From: Phytophthora hibernalis
Taxonomy: Eukaryota > Oomycota > Peronosporomycetes > Peronosporales > Peronosporaceae
Assembly: GCA_012656075.1 (NCBI GenBank)
Contig: JAAKBF010000252.1
Span: 434,001-498,000, forward strand
Length of the DNA: 64,000 nt
Direction: 5' to 3'
The first letter of the stretch is position 1. Every line of letters starts with the position of its first letter. The position numbers were made by a program, and so were the translations under genes. The notes beneath the pieces are model-generated. The model saw only the letters and a program-made list of their open reading frames with translations, searched no databases and was not told the origin of the DNA. Below, one piece after another: positions 41,079 through 52,064 of this stretch.

Positions 41079-41671
41079 GCACGCGCGAGGTGTGGATTTG
41101 TCGCGTGGGGATCCGATTCCCACTTTGACGGGGACAGCCGACGATAATCCGGCTGACCCACGTGTCGCCAAAGATTGCCTATTGTGCCGGTCATACTGTG
41201 GGTGCAGACCGGTGACCTCCCGCGAGGAGGGGATACACTCGGCTCAGCTAAGTATGAATAATTGCAGGTACTGGCGTATGCCGAGTGTGGGGACGAGACG
41301 TTGTTCAAGCGCGAATGTCAGCTGTATGAACGTTGGCTGGCGAGTCAGCCGCCCGCGGTGGAACGACGGACGTTCGTGGCATACTGTCACGATCTGCCGA
41401 CGACTCGCACTCGACGATCGTGCGACACGACGGGACCAGGTGACACCAGCGTGGATTTAACCGATCAGGATCGACGTCCGTGACAATGGCGCTCCTGTCC
41501 TCGGATGGGTCTACCGGTGAAGGCTCGTCCGATGAGAATTCCAACGCGGTGCTGTCCGAGGGCTGTAGCGAGCTCCCAGCTCGCCGACTGGAGGGCGGGG
41601 AACCGAACTCAACCCTCGGTGACACCCCGAGACCAAATTGGAAGCGGCTTTCGTTGATGCGATGTTCCAAG

Positions 41672-41674
41672 TAA
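41672..41674. repeat. TAA target-site duplication, left side of Harbinger element
   Basis: TAA directly precedes the left terminal inverted repeat; its partner is 45650-45652. A three-base TWA duplication is diagnostic of PIF/Harbinger. Confidence 0.8.
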
Positions 41675-42399
41675 GAGGGTGTCCAAATGAAAATGTGATA
41701 GCTTTTCGGCGTCGACTTGTTTTGTATAAACATGACTTTCGAAGAAACAGGTTTCAGATTAACGTGCTTAAAAGTCAAGGAAAATAAGTAGGCCTGGGGG
41801 CTGCTTTTCCGGCGGCAGTTGGCTTATTTTGAAGTTGGCGCAAGGGATCAAGCGACTCAAAGACGGGAGCACGTCGCCGCGCGCCCTCCAACAAGGACGA
41901 CAACGACGTGGACATCAACAAAGAGGCGGACGATTCTTCAGCGGATGACGCTGTCATGAACCTACTACGAGCAACGAACGACGCTTCTACGCTCAACATT
42001 CCACACCAGCACGCTCGCCGGGGGGATAATCCTGACCTTCGAGTCCCCCAGAGCCTACATACCCTTCCCCAACAGAGCCAGACTGCCTTTCTTCGTTCCC
42101 AGTGCTGCCCTGTCGCTCCGCAGCAGGGTGCTGCAGACTTCCAGCGCCAGCATGACGAGCTCCGTCAGCGTGTTGCTATTGGTCTTGGCTTCCAGAACCA
42201 GCACGCCTATACACAGCAGGATATTGATGTTGGCTTCAGCTTTCAGCATCAACGCGGTGGTTCTCAGCGCTACCCCTGGCTTCGATGGATGAATAAATGA
42301 AGGACATGGCGAACGTGTTGAGGATTTTGAAGCCCTGACGAGCTGGATGAAGAGGAAATTGTTATTATTTTCATTCTGTTGCTCACTCTGATAGCCACT

Positions 42400-43698
42400 T
42401 TCGAGACTCTAGACTGGAGATCCCTTCGCGCTCCACCCAGTGCGAAAATTACAGTACGATCGGACTTTTATGCCAAATTGAAGGCACAGAGATCGATGAC
42501 TGTATACCGAAAATTTTATGCTGCTCGCCGGAGTCTTTTGATGCCCTGAGTACGTACTTGAAGCCGCTGTACTACAAAAGTACGGTCTACCAGATAAACA
42601 CTTGCTGTACACTTTTGACTGGGGCCTTGCCGTTTTGTTGACATACTACGGCAATGGCTGTGGACAGGATGGGGACGGTATTGAAGGCGCAGCATCGCAG
42701 CTTGGGATGTCACGGGCCGTCGCCAATCGATATATCATTAGATGACCTCCTCTACGACATGATGGACGACGTCATATAATTTCCAGCACCAATCGCAGAT
42801 AACGAATGGAGTACACTGGTCAATGGTTTTGTAGCTCGATGCGCCGACTTTCCGGATGTAGCGTGCGTTTATGATGGTACATTGATTCGAACACGGCGGC
42901 CGAGCGATCATCAGGTATACCATTTGCTCGTATTCGGTTTGATCTGACCTTGACATTGCGATATACACTGTATTCGTTTGTAGGGATTCTGTGATAAGAG
43001 TGACAAACCATCCTACATTTGTCTGGCCGCAATTGACTATCGCTAGAAGTTCCGGTATCTCGGCGTTTTCAGTGGCAGCAACTCCGATCAGTCCATGTGG
43101 AAGTAGTCTGCCGTTCTTGGGGCCCGAGCCAGGGACCTGTGCCCGCCAGGTGTCAACTGGCGGGGAGACGCTGGTTTCAAGCTGTGGCCTTTTATGGTAC
43201 CGTTTGATGAACGAGGTGGGCGACGATTGAATCGGAAGCAGTGATGGTAATATGCTTGCTTTGGCTTTTGTGTTGGACTCATGTTGATTTATGTGCGTTT
43301 ATGAATGACGCAGCTATAACTATCATCTATCCCAAATTCGCATTATTGTCGAGCGTGTATTTGGCAAGGTGAAGGCGCGATTCAAAGTTCTTCGTGGTGT
43401 AACAGATCGACGGGCTCACACTACCAATGCGCGGATGATCTGTGCTGCTGCAGTTCTTTACAATCTTTTTATTGATATTGGCGACAAACAGTTCAAAAGT
43501 GTGAACGACGTCGAAGTGCAGACGAAAGCAAGACGTGAAGCCATGCAAGAAATGGCAAATTTCAATCAAAACTGGAAGCGAACGCAGCAAGAAGTTGATT
43601 TAGCGACTCAAAAGCGCAACATGTACGCGGATCAGTTTTACGCGATAACGATTAATCCAGCGTTGGGTTGGATACGAGGCCCAAGATCGAGCATTTAG
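42400..43698 (+). pseudogene. Harbinger DDE transposase remnant
   Basis: Blocks in several frames: LAVLLTYYGNGCGQDGDGIE, AASQLGMSRAVANRYI (helix-turn-helix), RCADFPDVACVYDGTLIRTR (first Asp), GDAGFKLWPFMVPFDE (second Asp), IVERVFGKVKARFKVLRGV (Glu), AAAVLYNLFIDIGD. The last exon, 43369-43698, is open. A probable intron with TTTGTAG acceptor ends at 42984. Stops and frameshifts in the middle inactivate it. Confidence 0.8.
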
Positions 43699-43917
43699 TA
43701 AGCTTCGGAGTGCTCGTCTTCCTTCGTTAAATTCCCTTGTAAAGCTTTTCTGTCAGCTGGTGAAGTCCACAAATTCCTTGAAAAAGCGCTTGGATGGTGA
43801 CTTGCTGAGTAGCATGAGATGATTCCAGGGTGGAGGTGAGATTGCCAAAAATATGCGCAATACCTACGCTGCTCTAGGGTGGGTTGCGTCGCGCCACTAG
43901 TACTTGCTGAATTGACG

Positions 43918-45520
43918 CTAACCCAGCTTGTAGTGTGTCACTGACCGTATCCACTGGACGTTTTGATGAGGAGCTTTGGTGCTGCCGGTCACGCTGCTTT
44001 TGGCCTTTGCCGCCGCTTTGGCTTTTCCACGAGCCTCGCTTGGTGTATCCGTGCAGTCACCACCAGACATATCGTCTTCTTCGTTGTCGCTTTCACTGCT
44101 GTCTTCACACTCACCGCTATTGGGAAAATCAACACCAGCGGTTGTACCCGACTCGCCTCGCCAGTGCAGCCAGGACGGTGGGAAAACACGTCGCACAGTG
44201 AAGGCCACAGTCCTGCAATCTCGGTGCCCAACGCATTGCGGTACGTCGGGTTCACTTTCAGAGGATCACATGTTAGCTTTACTTGTTTGTTGCCCGAGCC
44301 AGAGCTGTCGCTTTCCGAATCCGGTGGCTCGAGAAAGTAGTCCAAAGACATTTCTGGAATTTTGCGCAGGGTTGAACTGTCATCATCTTCGCTATCAGAG
44401 CGACCATCTCTAAGGAAATCAATCTCACTTTTGCTCTCAAGTGCGGAATTGACTACAAAGTTAACTTTAGCAGCCCAAGACCGCAATGTCTGGCACGACG
44501 CAACGCGACGCGAATGGTGACGTCGTCATGGCCGTCAGTCAGCCCGTGTTCGAGTTCATCAAGGCCCCGAAGCTAGAGGGCTGGAGCCAGGCGGCAATTG
44601 TCAAGTGGTGCAAGGCAGGATCGCAGCCGATTTTCTGTCGCGAGCAGTTGAGCGCGCTTCAAACGGTACGCAGCGCGGATGGTGTTCAACTTGTTCTTAA
44701 ACTGTTTAACAGAGACTTCGTGTGGCTTGCCGTCACCGTTCCACAAGTGCACATTGACGGAAGACATTGATTGTGTCCACCCACTTGTCACGAATAACCA
44801 TCGTGTCCGAGGTGGTTGCCGCGAACTTCGCCAAGATCAACTTGTTTTAAAATCGAGCCTGAATGGCTAACGCAGTCAGTTCGATCGTCCAGTGCATTCT
44901 CGGACTTTGGGTCGTCTTTGCCGAACAAACCTCATCCCTTTTGCGGTTGATGCTTTGGCTCGTATAGCGGGCCGTGGGTTGATGACACCACTTGCGCTCA
45001 CATTCTTGCTTGATGTGGTCCTCGCCTTTGTCTTGGTTATCTTCCGTGTCGTGGTCTTTGAAGCTGTACGACCCAGGTTTTGCTTCGTCTTTGCCGTAGT
45101 AAGACAGCGCGTAGTTCTGCTGGTTGCACTATCACCTTCACTGGAACTTTGAGCAGTAGTGGCGTCTAGCAGTGCCGTAGGTGTCCTTCTAGAAAGTATT
45201 GCTCTCTTGGCTTGTGGCCCAGCATTCTCGGGTGATCTGGTACCTGACGGTGAAGCTTCAGAGTCTCCGTTCTGCTCTTCATACTGTGTGTAGTACGGAG
45301 GTAAGCTGATTGACGCTGAAGGCTTGGCCGTGCTCAATCGAGAGGTTCTACTCGCTGCCGAAGACAAGTTGAGGCTACGCGTGCCAGCGTAGTGTTGCTC
45401 CATGATCTCCTGATGCAGCTGTCGCAGTCTTCGGCGTGAAGGCAACTTGCGCGCGCAATCCACTTCATAGGAAACAAACTCTTTAGCAGAATGTTGCACT
45501 ATGCTGTTCCGTAGGTTCAA
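43918..45520 (-). pseudogene. Harbinger Myb/SANT-like second ORF remnant
   Basis: Three minus-strand pieces: 44876-45520 (MNLRNSIVQHSAKEFVSYEV, basic Ser/Thr/Lys-rich), about 44573-44800 (VKQFKNKLNTIRAAYRLKRA, the third helix pattern of a SANT-like domain) and 43918-44486 (acidic, SESDNEEDDMSGGD, then a Lys/Ala-rich end), the last with a frameshift at 44150-44200. In active Harbingers this protein helps the transposase reach DNA and the nucleus. Confidence 0.6.
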
Positions 45521-45649
45521 GCGATAGAGTTGACTAGACTACTCTTGGCGTACTTGGACATGTATACGACTTCCCTCGCCGACTTTTTCCATGCGATCCA
45601 AGAAGTCGGCAAACACAAAAGCTATCACGTTTTCATTTGGTCAGCCCTC

Positions 45650-45652
45650 TAA
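45650..45652. repeat. TAA target-site duplication, right side of Harbinger element
   Basis: Partner of 41672-41674, immediately after the right terminal inverted repeat ending CCCTC. Confidence 0.8.
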
Positions 45653-47565
45653 GCTCTGCAGACGGCTTCGATGACGGAAGAAGTGATGAAATCTCAGCCG
45701 AGCATTTAGGAAACCAGATCGAGCTGACCGATTACGCGCATGAGCTGGCATTTCTGCCAGATTTGACCGAAACCTCGGATACGGTGTTAGGTTACTCAGG
45801 ACCAAATGTGCTGAACCCCACCACCACAGCCTGTCAACAACAAGACCTGGTTCATGTGCTCAAACGACACATGACGATCATGATTTCGTGGCAATGCGCT
45901 GCCACCACCGGCCTATGGCGTAGTGTGTGATATCGATGTGCAGGGGCACCCGCCAATTAAACTGAGGGCTCGGCGGACGCCGCTACAGCATCTTCGGAAG
46001 CTGTACGAGCTGTTGAGGGGTTACTGAAGGCTCGTTTGGTAACATTCTCGGACAGCCCTTGACATCACTCATAGTGATTGTGCTCAAGAAGAACGGCGTG
46101 GATATACGTCTATGTGTTGACTACAAGATGGCGAATGCCATCACGGCAATCATGGAATACGCCATGCCACTCGTCGACAACCTGTTGACGGATTTAGAAG
46201 CCTACCCCTTGTTCTGCTAGCTCGACGCAGCCAGTGTGTCCTGGGCTATAATGACGACGATGCCAGCTCGCAAGGTCTCGGCGTTCGTCTGTACGCTAGG
46301 ACACTTCGAATGGTTGCGGATGCTATTCGGGTTGAAGAACGCTCCGATGATTTGTTAACGAATGATCGACAATGCACTGTGGGGATTCGTACAGCCCAAG
46401 GGTGGTTGGCGGCACTTGTCGGACCTGATGCGGGCTGCCGAGGCCAAGGCCGAGGCGGCAAGGACAGGGGTGACCGATGCCTGCTCGCGACTGCCCGAAC
46501 CGTCGGTGGTTTTTCCGACTAAGTTCGACGCTGACCGAAAGTCCTCTGTAAGAATGAACGCGGTGAACCAGCTAGTAAAGATACCTATCGCGGACATGTT
46601 CCCCACCGGGGAACCGGACGAATCCTCGTTAGTGCCGTTACTCGATCGGCAATCGTTTGTGGATGATATTTGCTTCGGGTCCGAAACATACGACACATAT
46701 CTGGCGATGCTGGATCGCTTGCTCCAGCGTTTCGCTGAGTGTCGAATTAGCGTAAGTTTCAGGACGAGTATTTTTGTTCAAGCGCGGGTGGACTTCCTGT
46801 CGCATGAAGTCTCGGCAGGGCATTTGAGCCGACCCTAAGAAGCTGAAGGCAGTGACCGAGCTGCCGTTCCCGTCCTCGAAGAAGAGAACGCAGTCGTTCC
46901 TTGGTGCACTGAGCTACTATAGTCGGCTCATCAAGGACTTCGCTGTGTATGGAGTCGCCTTGTACCAACCGAAGGACGAGGACTTCACGCCAAGTTGCAA
47001 CCTCTCGGTAGCCCAGCGAAGCTCCGCGGTACCCCAACAGAAGGTTGGTGAAGCACCTATCCTTCGGCACTTCGACCGAGGGAAGGAGGTGCACGTCACG
47101 TTGTTTGCGAACGAGTGGGCACTAAGCTCCACTCTGATGCAATACCACGACGACAAGTTGCACCCGGTGCGGTTTTGTGAACGCGTCCTGAAGGATGCAG
47201 AGATGAATTATCACCCAGCAGAGAAGGAGGTGTTAGCGCTTGTGTTATTGCTGAAACTGTGCTACACTCAACTTGTCGGTTATACCATACACGTGTATAC
47301 CAGATTCTCGACATTGGAGTGGGTACACAAGTCGAAAACATTGTTCGGTAGGGCCACAAACGTTGCGGCGATGTTGTCACCGTGGCACCTGAAAGTCAAC
47401 CGAGTGAGGGAACGTGATTGCACGTTCGCTCAGCTACTACAGGCAGGGATGACTAGCTTCGCCGAACTGGAAGACTCGCTCGACCGTGTGGATCCGCCTA
47501 CGAAAGGGTCACCGACAGCCCGGATGAACCCTTTTGCTGTATGCATGCCTACCAAGGTCTCATGA
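45653..47565 (+). pseudogene. Reverse transcriptase and RNase H remnant of element A
   Basis: VLKKNGVDIRLCVDYKMANA, YAMPLVDNLLTDLEAYPLFC-stop-LDAA, VCTLGHFEWLRMLFGLKNAP, SFVDDICFGSETYDTYLAML (catalytic VDD, about 46650-46668), RVDFLSHEVSAGHL and ALSYYSRLIKDFAVYGVALY are RT/connection blocks. HVTLFANEWALSSTLMQYHD, then EMNYHPAEKEVLALVLLLK, is the RT-linked RNase H, where the first Asp position reads Asn. 46362-46838 and 46852-47565 are long open pieces. Confidence 0.8.
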
Positions 47566-48120
47566 CGGTTTTGTCGTGTCATTCGACGGATCTGCCAAGA
47601 CCGAGAAGAACGCAGGCTACGGCAGTTGCTCGTGGATTCTGTGGAAATTACCTGAATTGAACGTAGTGACGGCTGCGAGTGCTTATTTCGAGACCACCAA
47701 GGTCAACCTCGCTGAGTACGCCGACACGAAAAACGGCGTCTCAGCCGCGCTCGAACACAGCTTCGAGGATTTAGTTATTATGGGGGACTCGAGACTCGCA
47801 ATCCAGCAGTTCCTAGGGGTGATGGCCTGCCGGAAGGAATCTCTGATGGCTCAGATTAAATACCACCGAACACTCACAGCCAAGCTTCGGTCAGTGAAAT
47901 ACTTGCATGTTTTTCGATAATTTAATGCCGCTTCAGACTCGCTGGCGAGCGAGGCTCTCAGGAGTTAGGAATCTAGTGTGGTATCGACCGAGACCAGGAA
48001 ATCGGAATTAGTCTAACTCAACCAAATCGGAGACGTCATCACAGACGCCTCGGTAAACGTTAGACGCGCAGAGAAATCAGCAGTCAGCTGCGCTCGAGAT
48101 CAAGTGACCCGCGGAACCCC
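47566..48120 (+). pseudogene. Second RNase H-like domain of element A
   Basis: VVSFDGSAKTEKNAGYGSCS (first Asp), LAEYADTKNGVSAALEHSFE (Glu helix), LVIMGDSRLAIQQFLGVMAC (third Asp) and DSLASEAL (the usual Asp-x-x-Ala end) form a full second RNase H-like fold in addition to the RT-linked one. Dual RNase H is known from some Ty3/gypsy lineages. Confidence 0.65.
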
Positions 48121-48675
48121 TCGCAACAAATCATTTTTCGACTTCGTGAGGGACGTACCGGATTACGTAACTGTAACGACCAAACGACAAGCGACGTCGA
48201 GAATGAAACAAGTCCGTTGAAGATGAGACTTCGGTCCTAGACGGTGACGATGCCGCACAACGATACGAAGCGAGTGGTACGGCCACAGAGGACCAGAACG
48301 AGCCATAGGTCGAGCAACCTGTTACTGACGCGAGCGTTCACGCGCTGAACGCTGAAGACGTCGACCCAGAGATGCGAGAAGAGCGCCGGCGAAGGATCTC
48401 CGTTGCCCAAGACAAAGAGCTGGTGTGGTCGATTTTGAAGGCTGTCCTGGTGCTCGCGCAACGAAGAGTGGTCGAGCAGGGACTCCCACGGTAGAAGACG
48501 CTAAGGCTGGGGCAGCCGCAGCAAAGTCATACCGCGAGGCGGTCTCTTCGGACAAGATGGCCGCACCAGTGGTGCTAGATGATCTCACGGGAGAACGCAA
48601 GGAAGGCGTGTACCTGACTCCACTGCCTACAGTAGCGGAGCTACTTGAGCTGGAAGAGCTGTCGTACGTGGAGTT

Positions 48676-51581
48676 TTGGATTCGCTGAAGGCGGGCGAGC
48701 TCGAGGAGATGCTCCTCATCCACCGCGAACACGACTCGGTCGAGCTGAACACCTCTTCGGTCATGGACCCGGAGGTGCTTGAAGATGAGCGGCCCTCGTT
48801 GAGGCAGAAAAGGTATGGCGCGGCCATCCTGAAGGACCCGTCGAACCTGTACTACTCTCTCCTAATGGAGTTTTCGGATGTCGTCAGCAATGACCCACTG
48901 TCGGTGTTGCCTCCGGATAGGGGGTTCGACACGAAATCGATCTGGTGCCGGGCACCATGTACTGCACGACTCGCCAGTGGCCTTTACCGAAGGAGCAAGT
49001 CGACGTAATCGACGCCTTCTTCGCAGCCAAGTATGCCGCGGGCATGGTACGCGAGTCGAAGTCGCCGCACTCGTCCCCGACGTTTTGCGTAAAGAAATCC
49101 AACGGTAAATGGCGCATGGTGCACGCGTTCAACAAGTTGAATGCAGCGACGATACCGGCGGCCACGCCAATCCCTCGGAAGGACGTGTTGCAGAACAACA
49201 TGGCAGGATGCACTATCTTCAGCGCACTCGACATGGTCGACGGCTATTATCAGCTGCTGATGCGCGAGACCGACGTCCCCTTACAGCGGGAGTACTCCCA
49301 GTGGGATGTTGTGGGAATGGCTTGTGATGCCCCAGGGGCTGTCAAACGCGCCGGCCACGTTCAATCGTCTGGTGAAGCAACTTTTTCGACCGATGCGAGC
49401 GTTTGCACAGACATACTTCGGCGATATCTTCGTGCACAGTCGTGCTTCGGAAGACAAGACGATCGTCGAGGCTCACATCGAACACCTCCGCGATGTTTTG
49501 TTGTGCATGCGCGAGAATCGCTTGTATGCGAACATCAACAAATGTATCTTCGGCGCCGAAGAGATTCCCTTCTTGGGATGTTTCCTTGGCAAGGACGGCA
49601 TCCGCGCGGATCCGGAGAAGGTTTGCGCGATCGTGCAGTGGCCGGTTCCCGTATCCCAAAAGGATCTACGCAAGTGGCTTGGCCTAGCCAACTACTAGCA
49701 CATGTACAGTGCCAAATAGGCCGAGATGGTGCGGCCATTGACCAACCTCCAGAAGAAGAACACGGAATGGTCGTGGGACGACAAGGCTCAGCAAGCCTTT
49801 GGTTCTACCAAAGAAGCTTGCAGAGCGCTCCGATCTTGGCATTGCCCGACGACGATCGCCCGTTCAGTGTGGTATGTGATGCATCGGACTTTGCTATTGG
49901 TTGTGCGCTTCTGCAAGTCGATGCCGATGGCAAAGAGTGGTCTCGTTCCAGTCGCGCCAACTAAAGGCGGCCGAGAAGAACTACCCTGTCCGCGACAAGG
50001 ACTTCACGCTATGAAGTACGCGCTGGTGAAGTTTCGGGTACACCTGCTTAGCTGTGAACCCTTTGTGATCTACACAGACCACGCGTCCTTGCGGACTGCG
50101 ACATCGTCGCCTCATCTCTCCCAACGCATGGCGCGGTGGCTCTCCTTCTTCGCGCAGTATAATTTCCCGGTGGAGTACAAGCCAGGAAAGCAGAACGTCC
50201 TCGCGGACGCACTCTCCCGACGTCCCAACTACGAGCTGGCGCACGTCGCGTACCTCGATTCTCCGCTCTATGAGCTTCTGCGAGAAGCGTATGCCGAGGA
50301 CGAGGATCCGACTGATCTCGTTAAGGCACTCGGTACGCCGAAGGCAGCTGTGACGTTAACAGCTTGGCAGCGCTCGCGGTTGCACCGCTACTCGCTGGAA
50401 GATGGTCTGCTCTATTACCAAGTCGATGAAGATGATGAGCCTCGAATAGTCGTGCCTAACGACGAGGAATTGCGGCATCGCGTCCTCAACGAGGGTCACG
50501 ACACGCCGCTCAGCGGCCATCTTGGACGTGAGAAGACGTACACGTCCGTGGCGCGCAACTTCTGGTGGCCTCACATGTACAAGTGGGTTCGGAAGTACGT
50601 GCAGACGTGCGAAACGTACCAACGTGTGAAACCCGCTCCCTCGTCATCGGCTCCCTTGATGAGCTTGCCGGTGTCGGCTGATTGTTGGCGCTCGGTGAGC
50701 ATGGATTTCATTTTCGAGCTTCTGGCGGATGCACGCGGCCACACTGGCGTCTTGGTCTTCGTTTGCCGTCTCAGCAAGATGGTGCGGCTAGCCGCGGTGA
50801 AAAGAGTGTGACGGCGCCGCAAGCGGCTCAACTCTTTGGTGACAATGTTTTTCGACATAATGGCCTTCCGGAGGCGTTCGTGAGTGATCGAGATCCCCGC
50901 TTCGTCTCACACTTTTGGAAACACTTGTTCCGTCTTCTCGGAACGAGATTGGACATGTCCACGGCGGACCATCCGCAGACAGACGGTCAAACCGAGCGGG
51001 TGAACCGCGGAGCATGTGTTGCGCAGCGTCTGCGCCGAAGATTCCACAAAGTGGAGCACGCTGCTGCCGCAGGTTGAGTTCGCGCTGAATAATGCTGTGC
51101 ATTCGTCGACGGGTTTCACCCCATTCTACGTTAACGGGCTACGCTATCCGCGTACGCCACTGTCGTTACCTCCGGCTTCTAATTTGAGTGGGGAGAGGCT
51201 GACGTCGAAGACCCGCGGGGCCTTAAAGGCCTGCGTCCGTCCGTCAAACGGAACCTGTTAGCGTTCATCGAGACTGGTGAAGCCGTAAGGCAACGCGTCC
51301 GGGACGCTATGGCTGCCGCGCAAGACACACAGAAGGAAAACAGTGATCGCCGAGGGCGAAGGAACGTGAATGTGTTTAAACTTGGGCACCAGGTCCTCTT
51401 AAACGCTAAAAACCTCCCTATGCAGGCGGTCACTACGGTGGGCAGCACAAAGCTGCGTCCACGGTTCATGGGGCCGTTCACGGTCATCGGAGTCCATGGC
51501 AACGCATACACATTGGACCTGCCGTCGGCTATGGCCACGCACCCTACGTTCTACGTGGTACTTCTTAAGACCTATCACTGA
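48676..51581 (+). pseudogene. Pol polyprotein remnant of element B
   Basis: RT: MEFSDVVSNDPLSVLPPDRG, SPTFCVKKSNGKWRMVHAF, ALDMVDGYYQLLMRETDVPL, then TYFGDIFVHSRA, where YxDD has become Y-F-G-D. RNase H: FVIYTDHASLRTATSS. Integrase: zinc finger SGHLGREKTYTSVARNFWWP and CETYQRVKP (second Cys now Tyr), catalytic SMDFIFELLADARGH, FVSDRDPRF and DHPQTDGQTERVNR. GPF/Y: RFMGPFTVIGVHGNAYTLDL. The longest open piece is 49726-50811. Frame breaks at about 49290, 49690 (stops), 49900, 50800 (A run) and 51010-51240. Confidence 0.85.
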
Positions 51582-52064
51582 ATGACTCTGAGAGTCCGAC
51601 GTATTCGCGAAGTGGCGAAACGCGTTCGCCATCATCTGCATCATATCCGGCGGAGGAACGGTCGCAGCAGGAGGAGCAGCCGCAGGGGGCGGAGCAGTCG
51701 GAGGAGCACGGCTCTCCAACGCCTCAACGCGAGAGTAGAGGTCGCAGAGCCACCCAAAGTGCTTGTGAAGCTCAGCACGGTCATTCGCGAGGGCCCTCTC
51801 GCTCTCCGAGCATCAATAAAGCGCTTGTCGAAGGTCCTCGCTCGAGCGATAGACCTGCCGCTGGCGATCACCCGCACTGCGTTCGAGCTGAACCACGCTT
51901 GGAGCCAAATGACTCACAGTCGACTCGACGGAGTGCAGGGTCCCTCGCAGGGCCACTACGTCAGTCTTCTGCGACTCCAAAGCCGTTGTCAACCCTCCAC
52001 TGCAGTCACGAGCTTCATGTGATAAGAATGGCCAACAGGCGCTGAAGCGCGCGACGCCAACACC

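Larger units (their letters stand above)
41675..45649 (+). mobile_element. PIF/Harbinger DNA transposon inserted in gypsy element A
   Basis: 3975 bp. The left end GAGGGTGTCCAAATG and, on the minus strand, the right end GAGGGCTGACCAAATG continue with GAAAA(T/C)GTGATAGCTTTT, giving terminal inverted repeats of about 33 bp. The TSD is TAA. Removing element and one TAA joins the gypsy reading frame (MFQV to SSADGFDDG), so the insertion site is clean. It encodes a DDE transposase on plus and a Myb/SANT-like protein on minus, the two-gene layout of PIF/Harbinger. Both genes are now broken. Confidence 0.9.
39062..48440 (+). mobile_element. Degenerate Ty3/gypsy element A, split by a Harbinger insertion
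   Basis: Order on the plus strand: gag, aspartic protease, (Harbinger insert), reverse transcriptase, RNase H, a second RNase H-like domain, then the start of integrase (REERRRRISVAQDKELVWSILKAVL) ending abruptly near 48440, where element B begins. Many stops and frameshifts. Without the 3975-bp insert it would be about 5.4 kb. The LTRs are not identified. The boundaries are set by readable protein, not by LTRs. Confidence 0.8.

Noticed and set aside
51582..52022. 146-codon plus-strand Arg-rich ORF after pol
   Set aside because: Another plus frame over the same interval fits the pol-chromodomain linker better, and the minus strand is more protein-like; the ORF itself has no motif.
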